Of a DNA stretch of 64,000 nucleotides, positions 16,180 to 23,940 are shown piece after piece. The notes beneath the pieces were generated by a model that was not told where the DNA came from, did not search any database, and saw nothing but the letters and a program-made list of their open reading frames with translations. A program made the position numbers and the translations under genes. The DNA is taken from assembly GCA_963846775.1 (NCBI GenBank), contig CAWJXB010000006.1, positions 682,001-746,000 on the forward strand. The letters run 5' to 3'. The DNA comes from CAVYXA01 sp963846775 (GTDB lineage Bacteria; Verrucomicrobiota; Verrucomicrobiia; Chthoniobacterales; UBA10450). Each line of letters begins with the position of its first letter. The stretch's first letter is position 1.

Positions 16180-16809
16180 ATGCCGAATTTGGCCACGTGG
16201 ATGCGCGAGAAGGATGAGAAATGGTTTGGACCATTCTTGGCGAAGCATCCGGCGATCAGAGTTCATGATGCCCGGACATGCGAAGTCGCGCTCAACGAAA
16301 TGGACGGGCTTCTTCTGACCGGCGGTTCCGACATCGCGCCGGAATTTTTGCGGCAAGAAATTGTCGATCCAAAATTGATTGAAGATGCCGATCCAGCGCG
16401 GGACCGGTGGGAGTTTGAGATCATTCCGAAAACCCTGGCGCGTGGCCGGCCGATCCTTGCCATTTGCCGGGGCATCCAGGTTTTAAACGTCGCATTAGGC
16501 GGCACTCTCAGGCTCGATATTCCGGGACATCGATTGCCCGAGCAAAAGGACCACGACACTCAGGCGCTTCGTTATGCGCGCAGCGCGGTCCATCCATTTG
16601 CGTGCGTAAACAGCTCGCACCACCAAGCCATCGATCGCCTTGGCGAAGGTTTGCAAGTGGAAGCGTGGTGCGCCACCGACGACATCATCGAACAAGTGCG
16701 CTTGCGCGATCATCCGTTCGTGATCGGTGTGCAATATCATCCGGAGCGTGGACAAATCTACGGTTCGCTCTTCGACGACTTTTTCTCGCGCGTGGAGCAT
16801 CCGAAGTGA
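16180..16809 (+). CDS. Class I glutamine amidotransferase-like protein (peptidase C26, gamma-glutamyl-GABA hydrolase family)
   Basis: 209 residues, a single cytosolic GATase1 domain. The oxyanion and nucleophile region is LLLTGGSDIAPEF near 46-57 and AICRGIQVLNVALGG with Cys about residue 95. The catalytic His and Glu are in VQYHPERG near residue 190. The family cleaves gamma-glutamyl amide bonds, as in PuuD of putrescine breakdown, though no other puu genes are present. It is shorter than the usual ~240-250 residues, mainly at the N-terminus. Its first 22 codons are duplicated at 14632. The REP end lies 4 bases before the start, so expression may depend on read-through from the RAYT gene. 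Confidence 0.75.
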   Translation: MPNLATWMREKDEKWFGPFLAKHPAIRVHDARTCEVALNEMDGLLLTGGSDIAPEFLRQEIVDPKLIEDADPARDRWEFEIIPKTLARGRPILAICRGIQVLNVALGGTLRLDIPGHRLPEQKDHDTQALRYARSAVHPFACVNSSHHQAIDRLGEGLQVEAWCATDDIIEQVRLRDHPFVIGVQYHPERGQIYGSLFDDFFSRVEHPK

Positions 16810-16823
16810 CGATTTAACGAATC

Positions 16824-17714
16824 GTGTTTCGACCCGTGACTACCCCGCAAAATACCATCGCGATCGTTTACGATTACGACCAGACGCTCAGCCCGAGCTA
16901 CATGCAGGACGAAGTGGTCTTTCCCGCGTTTGGAATTAATCCCGATAGTTTCTGGCGACGTTGCGCGGAGTTGCGCGAAAGCGGCTACGACCACGAGCTC
17001 GCCTACATGAAGGTGTTGCTCGACACGCTCGGTATGGATCGCCCGACCAATGCCTACCTTCAACAACTTGGCGGGAAGCTGACCTTTTACAAAGGTTTGC
17101 CGGAGATGTTCGAGGAATTTCGGAGCGGCTTGCTCGCGCCGGAGCCGGTCGCGCACGGCATCACGGTCGAGCATTACATCATCTCGTCCGGCATGAAGAT
17201 TCTCCTCGAAGGCAGCCGTCTCGCGCCATATGTCCGCGCGATTTTCGGATGCGAATTTGCCGAAGACCTGGAAGGGCGAATCACGTTTCCCAAGCGCGTA
17301 ATCAGTCACACACAAAAAACGCAGTTCCTGTTTCGGATCAACAAAGGGCTGCTCGATATGTCGCAGGATGTGAACGATCACATGGACGCAGATATTCGCC
17401 CGATCCCCTTCCCGCACATGATCTACGTCGGCGACGGCCCGACCGATGTGCCTTGTTTTACGGTGATGAAGAAGAATGGTGGCCAGGCGATTGCCGTTTA
17501 TAATCCCGACGATCCGGAGCGCGCCGGCTTTAAGAAATGTTACCAGCTTTCCACCCACGCCGATCGGGTGAAACACATCGCACCCGCCGATTATCGGCCA
17601 AACACGCACCTGCGGATGATTCTCGAACAAATGGTTGAGGAAACCGCCAGTCACATCGTCGAGCAGCGCAAACTGGCGATTGAGACCGGGACCGTCCGCG
17701 CGCCGAAATACTGA
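16824..17714 (+). CDS. HAD-superfamily phosphatase
   Basis: 296 residues. HAD motif I is IVYDYDQTLSPSY (Asp17/Asp19 nucleophile pair), motif II is EHYIISSGMK with the Ser/Thr, and motif IV is MIYVGDGPTDVPCF. The cap region (residues ~35-130) is helical. The GTG start at 16824 lies 14 bases after the GATase stop, so they are co-transcribed. HAD proteins of this type dephosphorylate small metabolites or phosphoserine-like substrates, and the substrate cannot be assigned. The last part (HLRMILEQMVEETASHIVEQ) is a helical tail. Confidence 0.75.
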   Translation: MFRPVTTPQNTIAIVYDYDQTLSPSYMQDEVVFPAFGINPDSFWRRCAELRESGYDHELAYMKVLLDTLGMDRPTNAYLQQLGGKLTFYKGLPEMFEEFRSGLLAPEPVAHGITVEHYIISSGMKILLEGSRLAPYVRAIFGCEFAEDLEGRITFPKRVISHTQKTQFLFRINKGLLDMSQDVNDHMDADIRPIPFPHMIYVGDGPTDVPCFTVMKKNGGQAIAVYNPDDPERAGFKKCYQLSTHADRVKHIAPADYRPNTHLRMILEQMVEETASHIVEQRKLAIETGTVRAPKY

Positions 17715-17716
17715 CT

Positions 17717-17810
17717 CAAGGAGTGACGGCTTCCCCTGGCCCGCCGTAGCCTTGGCGGAGGCGGCAGCCGTCATGTTTAAACGGACGGCTGCCCAAGCCG
17801 TCGCTCCTTG
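17717..17810. repeat. REP, long form of the CAAGGAGTGACGGC family
   Basis: A 94-base palindrome running CAAGGAGTGACGGCTTCCCC to GCCGTCGCTCCTTG, with an inner hairpin CCGCCGTAGCCTTGGCGGAG. It lies between convergent genes (HAD phosphatase and QueD), so it may also act as a bidirectional transcript end. Same family as the RAYT-flanking REPs and the copy at 19837. Confidence 0.7.
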
Positions 17811-18173
17811 TTAGTCGCCGCGATAGACGCAACGCGCCGTCGGCGTTTCGTGCACCACGATCTCGCAGAGCCCGGGGCATTGCGGGGCGAGCTTTTTCCA
17901 GAACCACGCCGCCATGTTTTCTATGGTCGGATTTTCCAAACCTTCGATCTCATTGAGGTAAGAATGATCGAGCATTTTCAGGAGTGGCTTCATCGCCTCG
18001 GAAATCTCGGCGTGATCATAAACCCAGCCCCGTTTTGGATCGATATCGCCCTCCACTGAAACCTCGATCTTGAAACTGTGCCCATGCATTCGCCGGCACT
18101 TGTGTCCCTCCGGCGCGCTCGGCAAAGTCTGCGCCGCTTCAAAGCTGAAATCTTTAGTCAACCGCGCCCGCAT
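17811..18173 (-). CDS. queD: 6-carboxy-5,6,7,8-tetrahydropterin synthase
   Basis: 120 residues, the usual size for QueD of the PTPS family. Zn-binding histidines are in the N-terminal FSFEAAQTL region (replacing the first His by the family's variant) and in CRRMHGHSF (His30, His32) with Cys26 as the catalytic cysteine. The conserved WVYDHAEI and LDHSYLNEI segments follow, and PTARCVYRG lies near the end. It converts 7,8-dihydroneopterin triphosphate to 6-carboxytetrahydropterin in queuosine/7-deazaguanine synthesis. QueE, the next enzyme, is encoded 150 bases upstream on the same strand, separated by a REP. Confidence 0.85.
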   Translation of the reverse strand: MRARLTKDFSFEAAQTLPSAPEGHKCRRMHGHSFKIEVSVEGDIDPKRGWVYDHAEISEAMKPLLKMLDHSYLNEIEGLENPTIENMAAWFWKKLAPQCPGLCEIVVHETPTARCVYRGD

Positions 18174-18204
18174 GATCGGAAAACTACCATGGGGTTACCA
18201 CCAC

Positions 18205-18314
18205 TGTCATCCCGAGCGAAGTCGAGGGATCTCGCGCAGCCAATGGATTACGGACCGGCAGGTTATTGGTTGTCCGGAACGATTTGAGATCCTTCGCTTC
18301 GCTCAGGATTGACA
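18205..18314. repeat. REP element (TGTCATCCCGAGCGAAGTCG type)
   Basis: TGTCATCCCGAGCGAAGTCG and its imperfect complement TCGCTTCGCTCAGGATTGACA bracket a ~60-base centre. It separates queD from queE. Same class as 14532-14624. Confidence 0.65.
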
Positions 18315-18326
18315 GAGCGGGATTGT

Positions 18327-18986
18327 TTACACGCTGCGCTGGGTCGGCGACCAGATGAACTTGTGCATCTGGAGTTGGAAACGGACGTTGAGTTTGTCGG
18401 CCAAGATCCATTCCACGATTTCGCGCGGATCAATCCGGCCGAAAATGGGCGAGAAGAGGACCGCGTGACAGCGCGCGGGCAGATCGAAGCGCTGTACTTT
18501 GTCGCGAGACCATTCATAATCTTCGCGCGAGCCGATGACGAATTTCACTTCGTCGCGCGACATGAGATGATCGATGTTCGACCAGAGATTCTTTTCCACT
18601 TCCCCGCTACCGGGCGTTTTCAAGTCCATGATCCGATGGACGCGCGCGTCCACGGGCGCAATGTCGTGCGCGCCGCTCGTTTCGAGCAGGACCGTGTAAC
18701 CTGCGTCGCACAACATCGACATCAGCGGCAGCACATTTTTTTGCAGGAGCGGTTCGCCGCCGGTGATCTCGACCAGTTTGCAGCCGAACGATTCGACACG
18801 ATCGACAATTTCCGTGAGCGCCATCTTCTTGCCCTCGTAAAACGCATATTCCGTGTCGCAATAATTGCAGCGCAGATTGCAGAAAGTAAGCCGGACAAAA
18901 ACGCAGGGCCGCCCAGCCCAGGTGCTCTCGCCCTGGATTGAATGGTAAATCTCGTTAACCGTCAGCGTTTTTTCGCACTCGGGCAT
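18327..18986 (-). CDS. queE: 7-carboxy-7-deazaguanine synthase, radical SAM
   Basis: 219 residues from ATG 18986. The frame continues upstream to 19109 without family similarity. The protein begins VNEIYHSIQGEST, typical of QueE, and the radical-SAM cluster motif is CNLRCNYC (C-x3-C-x2-C) near residue 35. ITGGEPLLQ binds SAM, and LFSPIFGRIDP replaces the usual S-P motif near the C-terminus. It turns 6-carboxytetrahydropterin into 7-carboxy-7-deazaguanine. With queD it provides two steps of queuosine biosynthesis; queC and queF are not in the window. Confidence 0.85.
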   Translation of the reverse strand: MPECEKTLTVNEIYHSIQGESTWAGRPCVFVRLTFCNLRCNYCDTEYAFYEGKKMALTEIVDRVESFGCKLVEITGGEPLLQKNVLPLMSMLCDAGYTVLLETSGAHDIAPVDARVHRIMDLKTPGSGEVEKNLWSNIDHLMSRDEVKFVIGSREDYEWSRDKVQRFDLPARCHAVLFSPIFGRIDPREIVEWILADKLNVRFQLQMHKFIWSPTQRSV

Positions 18987-19038
18987 GATGTCGATCGTTG
19001 AATCCTTAACGCGTTGACGCGTTAGAGCGGAAGAGAGA

Positions 19039-19788
19039 TCACAGCCCGCATTTTGCGCCAGCCTCGGAAAGGCTCGAACTCTTGCGCAAGAGCGAGGCGA
19101 GATAGCCATCGACGAACGGCGCGCTGTTGATGCGAGTCAAATTCGCCGGCGCCTGTAATCGCGAAAAAATTGCGTAGGCGATTTTCTTCCGGGGCACGCT
19201 TTTCTCGCCGTAGCCAACTCCAACGTTGCTCGACCAGTAGCGGACGTATTCTTGGCCGAAGCGATTTTCCGTACCCATGAAAATCACAGAGTGACCGCTC
19301 TCCCGCCGGCCGACATTTTTATTCCAGAAAATTTTCATGAAATCGCCGGGCTTGGCCTGGGCGAAGTCGGTAAAATTGCGGCCCAGGCCGAGCTCATGAA
19401 ACAAGCGCGCCGTGCCGGGACCATTTGCATTCCACCGGCCCCAGATTCCCTCGCCATCGCGCTGATCGCGAATGATGAGCTGGTTCAAGGTAGCGTAATC
19501 AAGCTGGATCTGCCCGCGCTCGCGAAGCGTTTCGATGGTTCGAATGAAAACCAGATAGGTCGCGCCCGAACAAAAACTCGGCGACGCCGCCGACGGCAGA
19601 AAGAAAAACTTCCCGGATTCAAAATGGGCGGAGCGTTGCAATCGAATTGTCGCGACGCGCGACGTGGAATAACGCCCGCCGCTCGGCATCTTGTTGATTT
19701 GCTCAAGCACGACCGCGTTGTAATCGTCGGCAAAACTCGCGGCCGCGGTTAAGGCGATGACAGCGCAGGTAAGAGCCAGCCTTTTCAC
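19039..19788 (-). CDS. Secreted putative NlpC/P60- or CHAP-like hydrolase
   Basis: 249 residues with a strong signal peptide (LALTCAVIALTAAASFA). The mature part contains SPSFCSGATYLVF with a candidate nucleophilic cysteine, AKPGDFMKIFW, and ESGHSVIFMG with a candidate catalytic histidine. This order (Cys at a helix start, then GD, then GHxVI) is that of NlpC/P60 and CHAP peptidases that cut peptidoglycan. No extra binding domain is visible. The assignment is by motif order only and the family is unnamed here. The start at ATG 19788 is fixed by the signal peptide. Confidence 0.6.
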   Translation of the reverse strand: MKRLALTCAVIALTAAASFADDYNAVVLEQINKMPSGGRYSTSRVATIRLQRSAHFESGKFFFLPSAASPSFCSGATYLVFIRTIETLRERGQIQLDYATLNQLIIRDQRDGEGIWGRWNANGPGTARLFHELGLGRNFTDFAQAKPGDFMKIFWNKNVGRRESGHSVIFMGTENRFGQEYVRYWSSNVGVGYGEKSVPRKKIAYAIFSRLQAPANLTRINSAPFVDGYLASLLRKSSSLSEAGAKCGL

Positions 19789-19836
19789 GGCGAATAAGTA
19801 AGCCGGGAATTAGCGAACAGCAACGCTGGAGCCACT

Positions 19837-19932
19837 TAAGGAGTGACGGCCTCCCCTTGGCCCGCCGTAGCCTCGGCGGAGGCGGCAGCCGTCACGTTCA
19901 AAATCGACGGCTGCCCAAGCCGTCGCTCCCTG
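19837..19932. repeat. REP, long form of the AAGGAGTGACGGC family
   Basis: A 96-base palindrome, nearly the same as 17717-17810, with the inner CCGCCGTAGCCTCGGCGGAG hairpin and the outer TAAGGAGTGACGGC/GCCGTCGCTCCCTGA arms. It lies in the divergent region between the secreted hydrolase gene and dapF. Confidence 0.7.
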
Positions 19933-19985
19933 AATTAGGCTCAAGTGTGCTTGCTTCGGTTGCGAGGCTGTGTTAATCGAAAACC

Positions 19986-20789
19986 ATGCTGCGGTTCACG
20001 AAAATGAACGGAGCGGGAAACGATTTCGTCATGATCGACAATCGCGCGGGCGATGTTCGTTTAACGCCGGAACAGATCGTTCGAATTTGCGATCGGCACC
20101 GCGGCGTTGGGGCCGATGGAATTTTGCTGCTCGAACCGGCGACGGACCGGGCCGATTTCCGAATGCGTTACTACAATCGCGACGGGGGCGAGGCCGAGAT
20201 GTGCGGAAATGGGGCGCGCTGTTTCGCCCGGTTCGCGAACACGATCGCCGACGCGAAGGGAAAATTTTCCTTCGAAACTCCTGCGGGTGTCATTGGCGCC
20301 GAGCTGCGTGGAAATCTGATCACGCTTCAGATGAGCCCGCCGAGCGATTTGCGCCTGAGCGTGCCCATCCAAGTCGAAGGTGAAGAAACGAGCGTGCATT
20401 ACATCAACAGCGGCGTGCCTCACGTCGTCGTCCCAGTATCGCGCGCCGACATGGTGCATGTGCACGGACGTGGCGCGGCTATTCGTTACCACGAGATGTT
20501 TTCGCCCAAAGGCGCGAACGTGAACTTCATCGAGAAACGGGGCCTGAAACAGATCGCGATCCGCACGTACGAACGCGGCGTCGAAGACGAAACGCTCGCC
20601 TGCGGGACCGGTGTCGTGGCCAGCGCGCTCATTTTTGCCGCCACGGAAAATGTCGATGGACCGATTGGCGTGTTTGTGCGCGGCGGAGACGAACTGGAAG
20701 TCGGGTTTGAGAAAAGCGGTCAGCAATTTCGGAATGTGACACTGACCGGCCCAGCGGAGTTTGTGTTTGAAGGCACGATCGAGATCTGA
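19986..20789 (+). CDS. dapF: Diaminopimelate epimerase
   Basis: 267 residues, the normal length. The N-terminus is FTKMNGAGNDFVMIDNR. The catalytic cysteines are Cys73 in EMCGNGARCF and Cys206 in LACGTGVVAS. GGEAEMCGNG and GANVNFIE are also conserved. It interconverts LL- and meso-diaminopimelate for lysine and peptidoglycan. dapA follows in the same direction after a short palindrome, and dapB is 3 kb further on the opposite strand, so lysine genes are clustered but not in one operon. Confidence 0.92.
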   Translation: MLRFTKMNGAGNDFVMIDNRAGDVRLTPEQIVRICDRHRGVGADGILLLEPATDRADFRMRYYNRDGGEAEMCGNGARCFARFANTIADAKGKFSFETPAGVIGAELRGNLITLQMSPPSDLRLSVPIQVEGEETSVHYINSGVPHVVVPVSRADMVHVHGRGAAIRYHEMFSPKGANVNFIEKRGLKQIAIRTYERGVEDETLACGTGVVASALIFAATENVDGPIGVFVRGGDELEVGFEKSGQQFRNVTLTGPAEFVFEGTIEI

Positions 20790-20796
20790 TTTTTCT

Positions 20797-20865
20797 GTAG
20801 CGGCGCTCTATAAGCGTCGCTCGAACCTAAGAGAAGATTGGCGACGGTCATAGACCGCCGCTACA
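20797..20865. repeat. Inverted repeat TGTAGCGGCG/CGCCGCTACA between dapF and dapA
   Basis: The arms TGTAGCGGCG(CTCTA) and (TAGAC)CGCCGCTACA bracket a ~40-base centre holding AAGCGTCGC/GCGACGG pairing. It belongs to the TGTAG...CTACA family also seen at 24916 and 54118-54547. It ends directly at the annotated TTG start of dapA. Confidence 0.6.
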
Positions 20866-21750
20866 TTGGAAGAATGTTTCGCGGCACCTTTACAGCGCTT
20901 GGTTACGCCGTTTCGCGATGGCGCAGTTGACGATGCCGCTCTCGAAAAACTGATCGAATCGCAGATCGCGGCCGGCATTACCGGAATCGTTGCCGTGGGC
21001 ACAACGGGCGAATCGCCGACGCTTTCGCACGATGAGCGCAATCAAGTGATCCGGCTGGCGGTGGAGATTGCCAACAAGCGTTGCCAGGTCATCGCCGGCA
21101 CGGGTTCGAACAATACACAGCACGCGATGGCCGACACGAAACTGGCTGAGAAACTGGGCGTCGATGGCGCATTGGTCGTCGCGCCATATTACAACAAACC
21201 GAGCCAGGAAGGATTGTTTCGCCATTTCAAGACGATCGCCGATGCGACGGCGCTGCCCATCATCCTCTACAATATTCCCGGGCGATGCGGCGTGGATATC
21301 GGCGCGGAGACCGTGTTGCGGCTGGCGACCGAATGCCGGAACATCGTCTCGGTCAAGGAAGCGAGCGGCAGCGTCGAACGTGTTTCCGAATTGCGACGGC
21401 GTTTGCCGGAGTCGTTTACGATCTTGAGCGGCGACGATTCACTGACACTGCCGTTCATGGCGGTCGGCGCCGTTGGGGTCGTCAGCGTGGCGTCGAATCT
21501 GTATCCGGCGGAAGTCTGCGCGCTGGTGCGAACGTTTGCATCAGGCGACACAAAATCGGCCGAACAGCAACACCGCAAAATGTTTGGCATTTTCAAGGAC
21601 CTGTTTATCGAACCGAATCCCGTTCCCGTAAAAACCGCGCTGGCCTGGCGCGGCAAAATGTCGGGCGAAGTGCGATTGCCGTTGTGCGAGATGATTGAAG
21701 CAAACCAGGCACGCCTGCGGAAAACCATCGACGAATTCGAGAAGTCCTAA
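20866..21750 (+). CDS. dapA: 4-hydroxy-tetrahydrodipicolinate synthase, 5' end frameshifted
   Basis: 294 codons. Catalytic Tyr135 (ILYNIPGR) and Schiff-base Lys164 (VSVKEAS), plus AVGTTGESPTL and APYYNKPSQEG, mark DapA, which condenses pyruvate with aspartate semialdehyde. The frame opens with a TTG and an untypical MEECFAAPLQRLVTPF. One base out of frame, ATG 20874 encodes MFRGTFTAL, exactly the expected DapA start, which joins VTPFRDG if one G at 20901-20902 is removed. So either a single-base insertion damages this essential gene, or the assembly has an error, or the shifted start is tolerated. The rest of the barrel is intact. Confidence 0.9.
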   Translation: MEECFAAPLQRLVTPFRDGAVDDAALEKLIESQIAAGITGIVAVGTTGESPTLSHDERNQVIRLAVEIANKRCQVIAGTGSNNTQHAMADTKLAEKLGVDGALVVAPYYNKPSQEGLFRHFKTIADATALPIILYNIPGRCGVDIGAETVLRLATECRNIVSVKEASGSVERVSELRRRLPESFTILSGDDSLTLPFMAVGAVGVVSVASNLYPAEVCALVRTFASGDTKSAEQQHRKMFGIFKDLFIEPNPVPVKTALAWRGKMSGEVRLPLCEMIEANQARLRKTIDEFEKS

Positions 21751-21752
21751 AT

Positions 21753-22370
21753 TTACGCCGGCCGCAGGATCGCTCGCACCGGACTCGCGTCGAAGCCGAC
21801 CAGCGGCAACGGCAATGCAATAAGCTCGTAATCGCCGGGCGGAACGTCTTTCAATACGAGCCCTTCCAGGATCGACATGTTGTGTCGCAGGATCGCTTTG
21901 TGGGCAGGTAAATCCCTGGAATCGAACAGATCGACACTTGGCGTGTCGATTCCCACAGTGATGACGCCGTGCTCATCCAGAAAATCGATCAGCTCGACCG
22001 AGAGCGCGGCAAAATCATTGTTCCAGATTTGCGGATCTGGGTAGGTGCTGGTGGCAAATAAGATGCGCGACGCGGTGATTTTGTCTGTGAACATCGATGG
22101 CGTGATGCGCGTGGCGCGCGCGACATTGGCGCGAATGACCTGGCACGGACCGATATAATAATCCAACCTACGCTGATCGATTGGAGCAGCGTCTCTGCCA
22201 TAATGACTCGGTCCGTCGGCGTGCGAGCCGAGATGAACGGTCGCTCGCAATGTGGAAAGCGTAATGTTGTCGCCGCGTGAAAGGTCGGCAAGGATTTCGC
22301 GCGTCAATGGAGTATCGCCCGGCCAAACGGCGAGATGCTGCGTTATCGGTGGGCTAATATCGTAAAGCAC
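21753..22370 (-). CDS. kynB: Kynurenine formamidase (cyclase family)
   Basis: 205 residues. The metal-binding motif HLGSHADGPSHY (His46, His50, Asp52, His56) of the cyclase/KynB family is complete, with WPGDTP near the start and PAHKAILRHNMSILEGLVL towards the end. It hydrolyses N-formylkynurenine to kynurenine. It is on the same strand as, and directly downstream of, the tryptophan dioxygenase gene, which supports the kynurenine rather than a generic cyclase role. It converges with dapA with only two bases between the stops. Confidence 0.88.
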   Translation of the reverse strand: MLYDISPPITQHLAVWPGDTPLTREILADLSRGDNITLSTLRATVHLGSHADGPSHYGRDAAPIDQRRLDYYIGPCQVIRANVARATRITPSMFTDKITASRILFATSTYPDPQIWNNDFAALSVELIDFLDEHGVITVGIDTPSVDLFDSRDLPAHKAILRHNMSILEGLVLKDVPPGDYELIALPLPLVGFDASPVRAILRPA

Positions 22371-22380
22371 GGTGATCCTT

Positions 22381-22480
22381 AAAGCGTTGAAAGGTTGAAG
22401 CGTTGAAGCGGAGAGAGACTTGGCATCGCGACTTGGACTTTACGCTTTAACGCTTCAACGGTTCAAACGCTTCAACGCGC
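22381..22480. repeat. Inverted repeat of GCGTTGAA units between kynA and kynB
   Basis: AAAGCGTTGAAAGGTTGAAG continues with GCGTTGAAGCG on the left. CGCTTTAACGCTTCAACGG and AACGCTTCAACGC on the right are the complement. Each arm is itself built of 8-9 base direct repeats. It could form a long stem in the kynA-kynB transcript. Confidence 0.6.
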
Positions 22481-22489
22481 GCTTGCGCG

Positions 22490-23275
22490 TCACATTTTGT
22501 GCCGGATCGCCCACAAATCGTGAAACACCGGTCTAAAGAGCGATTCCTTCAGAAACGGCACGCCAGGCGAGCCGCCGGTGCCGTGCTTCGCGCCGATGGT
22601 GCGCTCCACCAGCTTGATGTGGCGGTAGCGCCATTCCTGGAAGCCTTCGTCCAAATCGGTCATTAGCTCGAACAGGATCGACAGTTCCGGCACCGTTTGG
22701 TAAAGCCGCAGGATCTCGGCCTGGATCTGTTCGTTAGGTTGATTGGGCTGCGCCAGATCACGATTCCTTAACTCTTCAGGGATCTGCATACCGCGCGTCG
22801 CCAGAAAATCGTAGAAATGATCAATCACGGTCCGCTGGCCCAGCCGCTGTTGCAGCCGATCGTAGCCGGGGAAATCCGGCTTCAGGTAATTGAGCGTGGC
22901 TGCACGTTTGTACCCGAGCACGAATTCGAGCTCGCGGAATTGGACCGATTGAAATCCCGAGGCCGTTTCGAGCCGATCGCGAAAACTTGAAAACGACGAG
23001 GGGGTCATCGTTTCCAAAATATCGATCTGCGCGACCAGCACTTTCATGATCGTCCGGACGCGCTTGAAGGTGTGGATCGCGCCAAATAAATCACCGGCGG
23101 AAAAATCGCGATTAATCTTCTCGAATTCGTGCAGCAATTCCTTGAACCAAAGCTCATAGGTTTGATGAATAATGATGAAGAGCATCTCGTCGTGCTCCGG
23201 CGGACTGGAGCGCGGTTTTTGGAGGGTGAGAAGTTTCTCCAAATCCAAATAAGTCCCATAGGTCAGCGTCGCCAT
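22490..23275 (-). CDS. kynA: Tryptophan 2,3-dioxygenase
   Basis: 261 residues. Recognised by TYGTYLDLEKLL at the start, HDEMLFIIIHQTYELWFKEL, SSFSSFRDRLETASGFQSVQ, and WRYRHIKLVERTIG with the heme-proximal histidine, followed by KHGTGGSPGVPFLKE. It is a cytosolic heme enzyme that opens the indole ring of tryptophan to give N-formylkynurenine. KynB, encoded next, takes the following step. Kynureninase is not in this window. The length is at the short, bacterial end of the family. Confidence 0.92.
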   Translation of the reverse strand: MATLTYGTYLDLEKLLTLQKPRSSPPEHDEMLFIIIHQTYELWFKELLHEFEKINRDFSAGDLFGAIHTFKRVRTIMKVLVAQIDILETMTPSSFSSFRDRLETASGFQSVQFRELEFVLGYKRAATLNYLKPDFPGYDRLQQRLGQRTVIDHFYDFLATRGMQIPEELRNRDLAQPNQPNEQIQAEILRLYQTVPELSILFELMTDLDEGFQEWRYRHIKLVERTIGAKHGTGGSPGVPFLKESLFRPVFHDLWAIRHKM

Positions 23276-23390
23276 TCGATTTGATAGTAGTGTCCCGTCC
23301 CAGAAATAGCCAGGAGACTGTTGAAATGTGGAGCGGGTCGTGTGAAAAACAGGCGCAGCGATGCCATCGAACCTGGGTCGAAAATTCGTG

Positions 23391-23891
23391 TTAAAAGGCC
23401 TCCTCGATTCGTACTGCCTCGCCCTGTCCGCGGAGTTGCGCGAGCAAATGGCTGATACTCTGGGTTTGTTCGGGCAAAACTAAATCCGGGCGGATATCGG
23501 CCAAAGGCTGCAAAACAAATCCCCGTCCGTGCATCCGCGGATGCGGCAATTGTAATTCCTTCGTATCGATCTTCGCGTCGCCAACATAGAGAAGGTCGAT
23601 GTCGAGCTCGCGCGAAACGTTGCGCGGATGCTCCGGTGGCCGGCCGAGCGCGGTTTCGATTCGGCGTAGGTCCCGCAACAGATCGAGCGGTTCACCGTCG
23701 TACCCGAACTCGACGACCGCGTTGAGAAATTTTCCCGCGCCCGATTCGCAACCGACCGGGTCGGTCTCGTAAATGGGCGATGAAAGTAGCGGCGGTCTAA
23801 CGTTAGGCAACTGCACGATCGCCTGTCGCGCCGCGCGCAAATTCGCCAGCCGATCACCCAGGTTCGAGCCAAGCGCGACTGCTGTCCTCAT
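23391..23891 (-). CDS. folK: 2-amino-4-hydroxy-6-hydroxymethyldihydropteridine pyrophosphokinase
   Basis: 166 residues from ATG 23891. The frame is open to 24032, but the domain begins with TAVALGSNLGDRL. Conserved HPPK elements are PIYETDPVG, FLNAVVEF, SRELDIDLLYVGD with the metal-binding aspartates, and LPHPRMHGRGFVLQPLADI. It transfers pyrophosphate from ATP to the pterin in folate synthesis. It is 49 bases downstream of the dapB stop on the same strand. The last residues (GQGEAVRIEEAF) are variable. Confidence 0.9.
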   Translation of the reverse strand: MRTAVALGSNLGDRLANLRAARQAIVQLPNVRPPLLSSPIYETDPVGCESGAGKFLNAVVEFGYDGEPLDLLRDLRRIETALGRPPEHPRNVSRELDIDLLYVGDAKIDTKELQLPHPRMHGRGFVLQPLADIRPDLVLPEQTQSISHLLAQLRGQGEAVRIEEAF

Positions 23892-23940
23892 GGTTGTCGA
23901 GGCGTTTGGGTCAAAACGCAAGCGGCTGACACAGCCGCCA

